A DNA stretch of 64,000 nucleotides from Stagnimonas sp965279705 (GTDB lineage Bacteria; Pseudomonadota; Gammaproteobacteria; Nevskiales; Nevskiaceae). Both the position numbers and the translations under genes were made by a program. The first letter of the stretch is position 1. Every line of letters begins with the position of its first letter. The stretch is taken from positions 2,356,001-2,420,000 of the forward strand of contig OZ257257.1 of NCBI GenBank assembly GCA_965279705.1, in the 5' to 3' direction. The notes beneath the pieces were generated by a model. That model searched no databases. It was not told where the DNA came from and was given only the letters and a program-made list of their open reading frames with translations. This document shows positions 62,163-64,000 of the stretch, piece by piece.

Positions 62163-64000
62163 ATGAACGCAAGCTCCATGTTGTCGGCATCGCCGGACGC
62201 GCTGGACGCGTCTGAAGAACCCTCAAGCGAAATACTGCCTGCGGGCAGCACCGCGATAGAGTCTTTCATCGACGCCATGCCCGCCGCGGTCTGGGCCAAG
62301 GATTTTCAGGGCCGCTATCTATTCGCCAACGCCGCGTACCCGCAATTTTTCGAGATCCATCCGCAGCTGACCATCGTCGGGCACTCCGACTCTGATTTCT
62401 TCAGCGCCGAAGATGCCGCGGCTTTTGTTGCCAAGGACCGTCAGGTCATCGAGAGCGGCTTGTGCGAGCAGTTCTACGAGCCGGTGCATCTGGAGTCAGG
62501 CATCAAGCATGTGCTGACCCTGAAGTTTCCCCTGCGGGATGTCTTGGGCGCGCCGTATGCGGCCTGCGGCATGTGTTTCGACATCAGCGATTCGGTGCAG
62601 CTGCGTGAATCGCTGGAGCAGATCAACAATCATCTCACCGTGCGCAGCCAGCAGCTCTTGGCGCTGTCGCGCAGCAGGGCCATCGACGACGGCGATCTGG
62701 CAGCGAGCCTGCGCCTGATCGTCTCAGCCGCCGCTGCCGGCCTCGATGTGGCGCGGGTCAGCGTGTGGCTCTGGGACGAGTCTCGTGAATCGCTGGTGTG
62801 CTGCCATTCGCACGATGCGCGTATCGGTCACGCCCAGAACGACAGCACCCGAATCCGCCGCAGCGATTTCCCCGATTACTTTGCGGCACTCGATACCCAG
62901 CGCAGCATCGACGCCGACGATGCACAGCACGACCCGCGCACCGCCGAACTGGACAAGGCTTATCTGCAGGCCGAGGGCATCAGCTCGATGCTCGACACAC
63001 CGATCCGTCTGGCAGGACAAACCGCCGGCGTGCTGTGCTGCGAACACACCGGCCGGCGCCGCAGCTGGAGCGAGCAGGAAGAAAGCTTCGCCGCCGCACT
63101 GGCCGACAGTATCGGCCGCACGCTGGTGGCCCAGCACCGCCAGCAGGCCGATGCCGCATTGCGTGATCTCAATCACCAGCTCGAAGCGCGGGTCGCGTTT
63201 GAGACCCGCGAAGCACGCCGTGCCGAAACCGAGGCACGCAATGCCCGCCAGCAGCTCAAGGACATCACCGACCACATGCCGGGCACGGTGTACCAGATGC
63301 TCTGGCAAGGCCCGGGACAGTTCCGTTTCTTCTACATCAGCGAAGGCATCGTGCGGCTCACGGGCGTAAAGGCCGAAACCTTCATCAAGCAACCCGATCA
63401 GGCGCTGCTCATGGTCTACCACGAGGATCTGGCAGGGCTGATCGCTGCCATCGATGCCGCCGCCCTGCTGCCCGGCCAGCCGATCGACCACAGCTTTCGG
63501 GTGAGCAACCCGCAAACCGGCAAGCTGCACTGGATTCAAAGCCAATCCCGCGGTGTCGAGCTGCCGGAAGGCGGCGTGCTGTTCAATGGTTCGTTCACCG
63601 ACATCACTGCCCGCAAGCAGCTGGAGAATGCCGTCGCCGAGAACGAGCGCCTGCTCAAGGCAGCAATGGCCGCCTCGCAGGACGGCATCTGGGAATGGAA
63701 TCTGATCACCGACGATGTGTACTTCTCGGACAACTGGTTTCGTCAGCTGGGGTATGCACCGGGCCAAATGCCGATGCGGCTCGATACCTTCACCCAGCTG
63801 CTGCATCCCGACGATGCGCAAGCCGCCTTCACCGCGGTGGCCACGACCGTTGAATACGTGCGGGATATCGGCTATTCCGCCGAGTTCCGGCTGCGCCGCA
63901 GCGACGGCAGGTGGCAATGGATGCTGGGTCGCGGCAACGTCAGCGAACGTGCACCGGACGGCCGCGCACTGCGGCTGACGGGCACCAACGTCGATATCGA
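62163..64000 (+). CDS. Multi-PAS/GAF sensor protein (3' end outside window)
   Basis: 612 codons visible, frame open to the window edge, start at the ATG at 62163 with AAGGAGAAGG upstream. Domains: PAS at about 33-145 (VWAKDFQGRYLFANAAYPQFF), GAF at about 180-330 (SVWLWDESRESLVC, LDTPIRLAGQTAGVLCCEH), a coiled coil at about 325-375, PAS at about 375-490 and a third PAS from about 500 (DGIWEWNLITDDVYFSDNWF). The output domain (histidine kinase or GGDEF/EAL) is beyond the window. It is independent of kdpE: spacer of 136 bases. A small inverted repeat (gtcagg acca cctgac, 62126-62141) lies just upstream. Confidence 0.85.
   Translation, partial: MNASSMLSASPDALDASEEPSSEILPAGSTAIESFIDAMPAAVWAKDFQGRYLFANAAYPQFFEIHPQLTIVGHSDSDFFSAEDAAAFVAKDRQVIESGLCEQFYEPVHLESGIKHVLTLKFPLRDVLGAPYAACGMCFDISDSVQLRESLEQINNHLTVRSQQLLALSRSRAIDDGDLAASLRLIVSAAAAGLDVARVSVWLWDESRESLVCCHSHDARIGHAQNDSTRIRRSDFPDYFAALDTQRSIDADDAQHDPRTAELDKAYLQAEGISSMLDTPIRLAGQTAGVLCCEHTGRRRSWSEQEESFAAALADSIGRTLVAQHRQQADAALRDLNHQLEARVAFETREARRAETEARNARQQLKDITDHMPGTVYQMLWQGPGQFRFFYISEGIVRLTGVKAETFIKQPDQALLMVYHEDLAGLIAAIDAAALLPGQPIDHSFRVSNPQTGKLHWIQSQSRGVELPEGGVLFNGSFTDITARKQLENAVAENERLLKAAMAASQDGIWEWNLITDDVYFSDNWFRQLGYAPGQMPMRLDTFTQLLHPDDAQAAFTAVATTVEYVRDIGYSAEFRLRRSDGRWQWMLGRGNVSERAPDGRALRLTGTNVDI

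Overview
This is a gene-dense, GC-rich chromosomal window from a Gram-negative proteobacterium. I infer a gammaproteobacterium of the Pseudomonas/Xanthomonadales/Nevskiales type. The grounds are a Pil-Chp twitching-motility chemosensory system beside gshB, a yqgE-ruvX-pyrB-pyrC' block with a non-catalytic dihydroorotase partner, a 180-kDa NAD-glutamate dehydrogenase, an ATP-type PEP carboxykinase, several lipoproteins and a C-terminal sorting-like tail. Some of these also occur in betaproteobacteria, so the order is not certain. I found no rRNA, tRNA, CRISPR array, integrase or transposase.

Layout. 1-5.5 kb: dienelactone hydrolase (cut by the window edge), a two-gene ABC-2 exporter, a secreted alpha/beta hydrolase and a LuxR-type regulator, all on the minus strand. 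5.6-24 kb: a uracil-DNA-glycosylase-family gene, then a split Pil-Chp cluster. pilG-pilI-chpA-chpC lie on the minus strand, while pilH-pilJ lie 7 kb away on the plus strand. Between them are gshA-gshB, an M28 peptidase and the overlapping yqgE-ruvX-pyrB-pyrC' genes. 24-30 kb: pckA and a set of small-molecule enzymes (FAH family, DUF455, amidase, a membrane methyltransferase-like protein, DUF3224). 30-40 kb: DUF486 and DUF559 genes with inverted palindromic repeats, a penicillin acylase lipoprotein, a hotdog protein, a TfpX/TfpZ-like pilin accessory protein, an acyltransferase, a PrcB-like lipoprotein, a GMC oxidoreductase and an isolated GspE/PilB ATPase.

40.3-41.6 kb is the only long non-coding stretch. 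It holds a gene interrupted by an in-frame TAG and, directly after it, a roughly 700-bp imperfect inverted repeat carrying inner copies of an 'attcccgc...ggaatgac' repeat. 41.6-49.3 kb: a Bax-inhibitor-1 protein, the large glutamate dehydrogenase, a Cys-containing membrane protein, pncC and a leucine-type dehydrogenase. 49.4-53.6 kb: a complete four-gene sugar ABC importer with overlapping genes. 53.7-62 kb: the potassium system kdpFABC followed by kdpDE, with two small reading frames at its edges. 62.2 kb to the end: a PAS/GAF sensor protein cut by the window edge.

Functional themes are surface motility signalling (PilG/H/I/J, ChpA/ChpC, possibly the GspE-type ATPase and the TfpX-like protein), glutathione and pyrimidine synthesis, amino-acid catabolism feeding gluconeogenesis (GDH, leucine dehydrogenase, PckA), sugar uptake and potassium homeostasis. 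The best candidates for new biology are the inverted-repeat element next to the interrupted gene, the DUF559 gene bracketed by palindromes, the rearranged Pil-Chp cluster with a shortened ChpA, and the two small kdp-associated reading frames.
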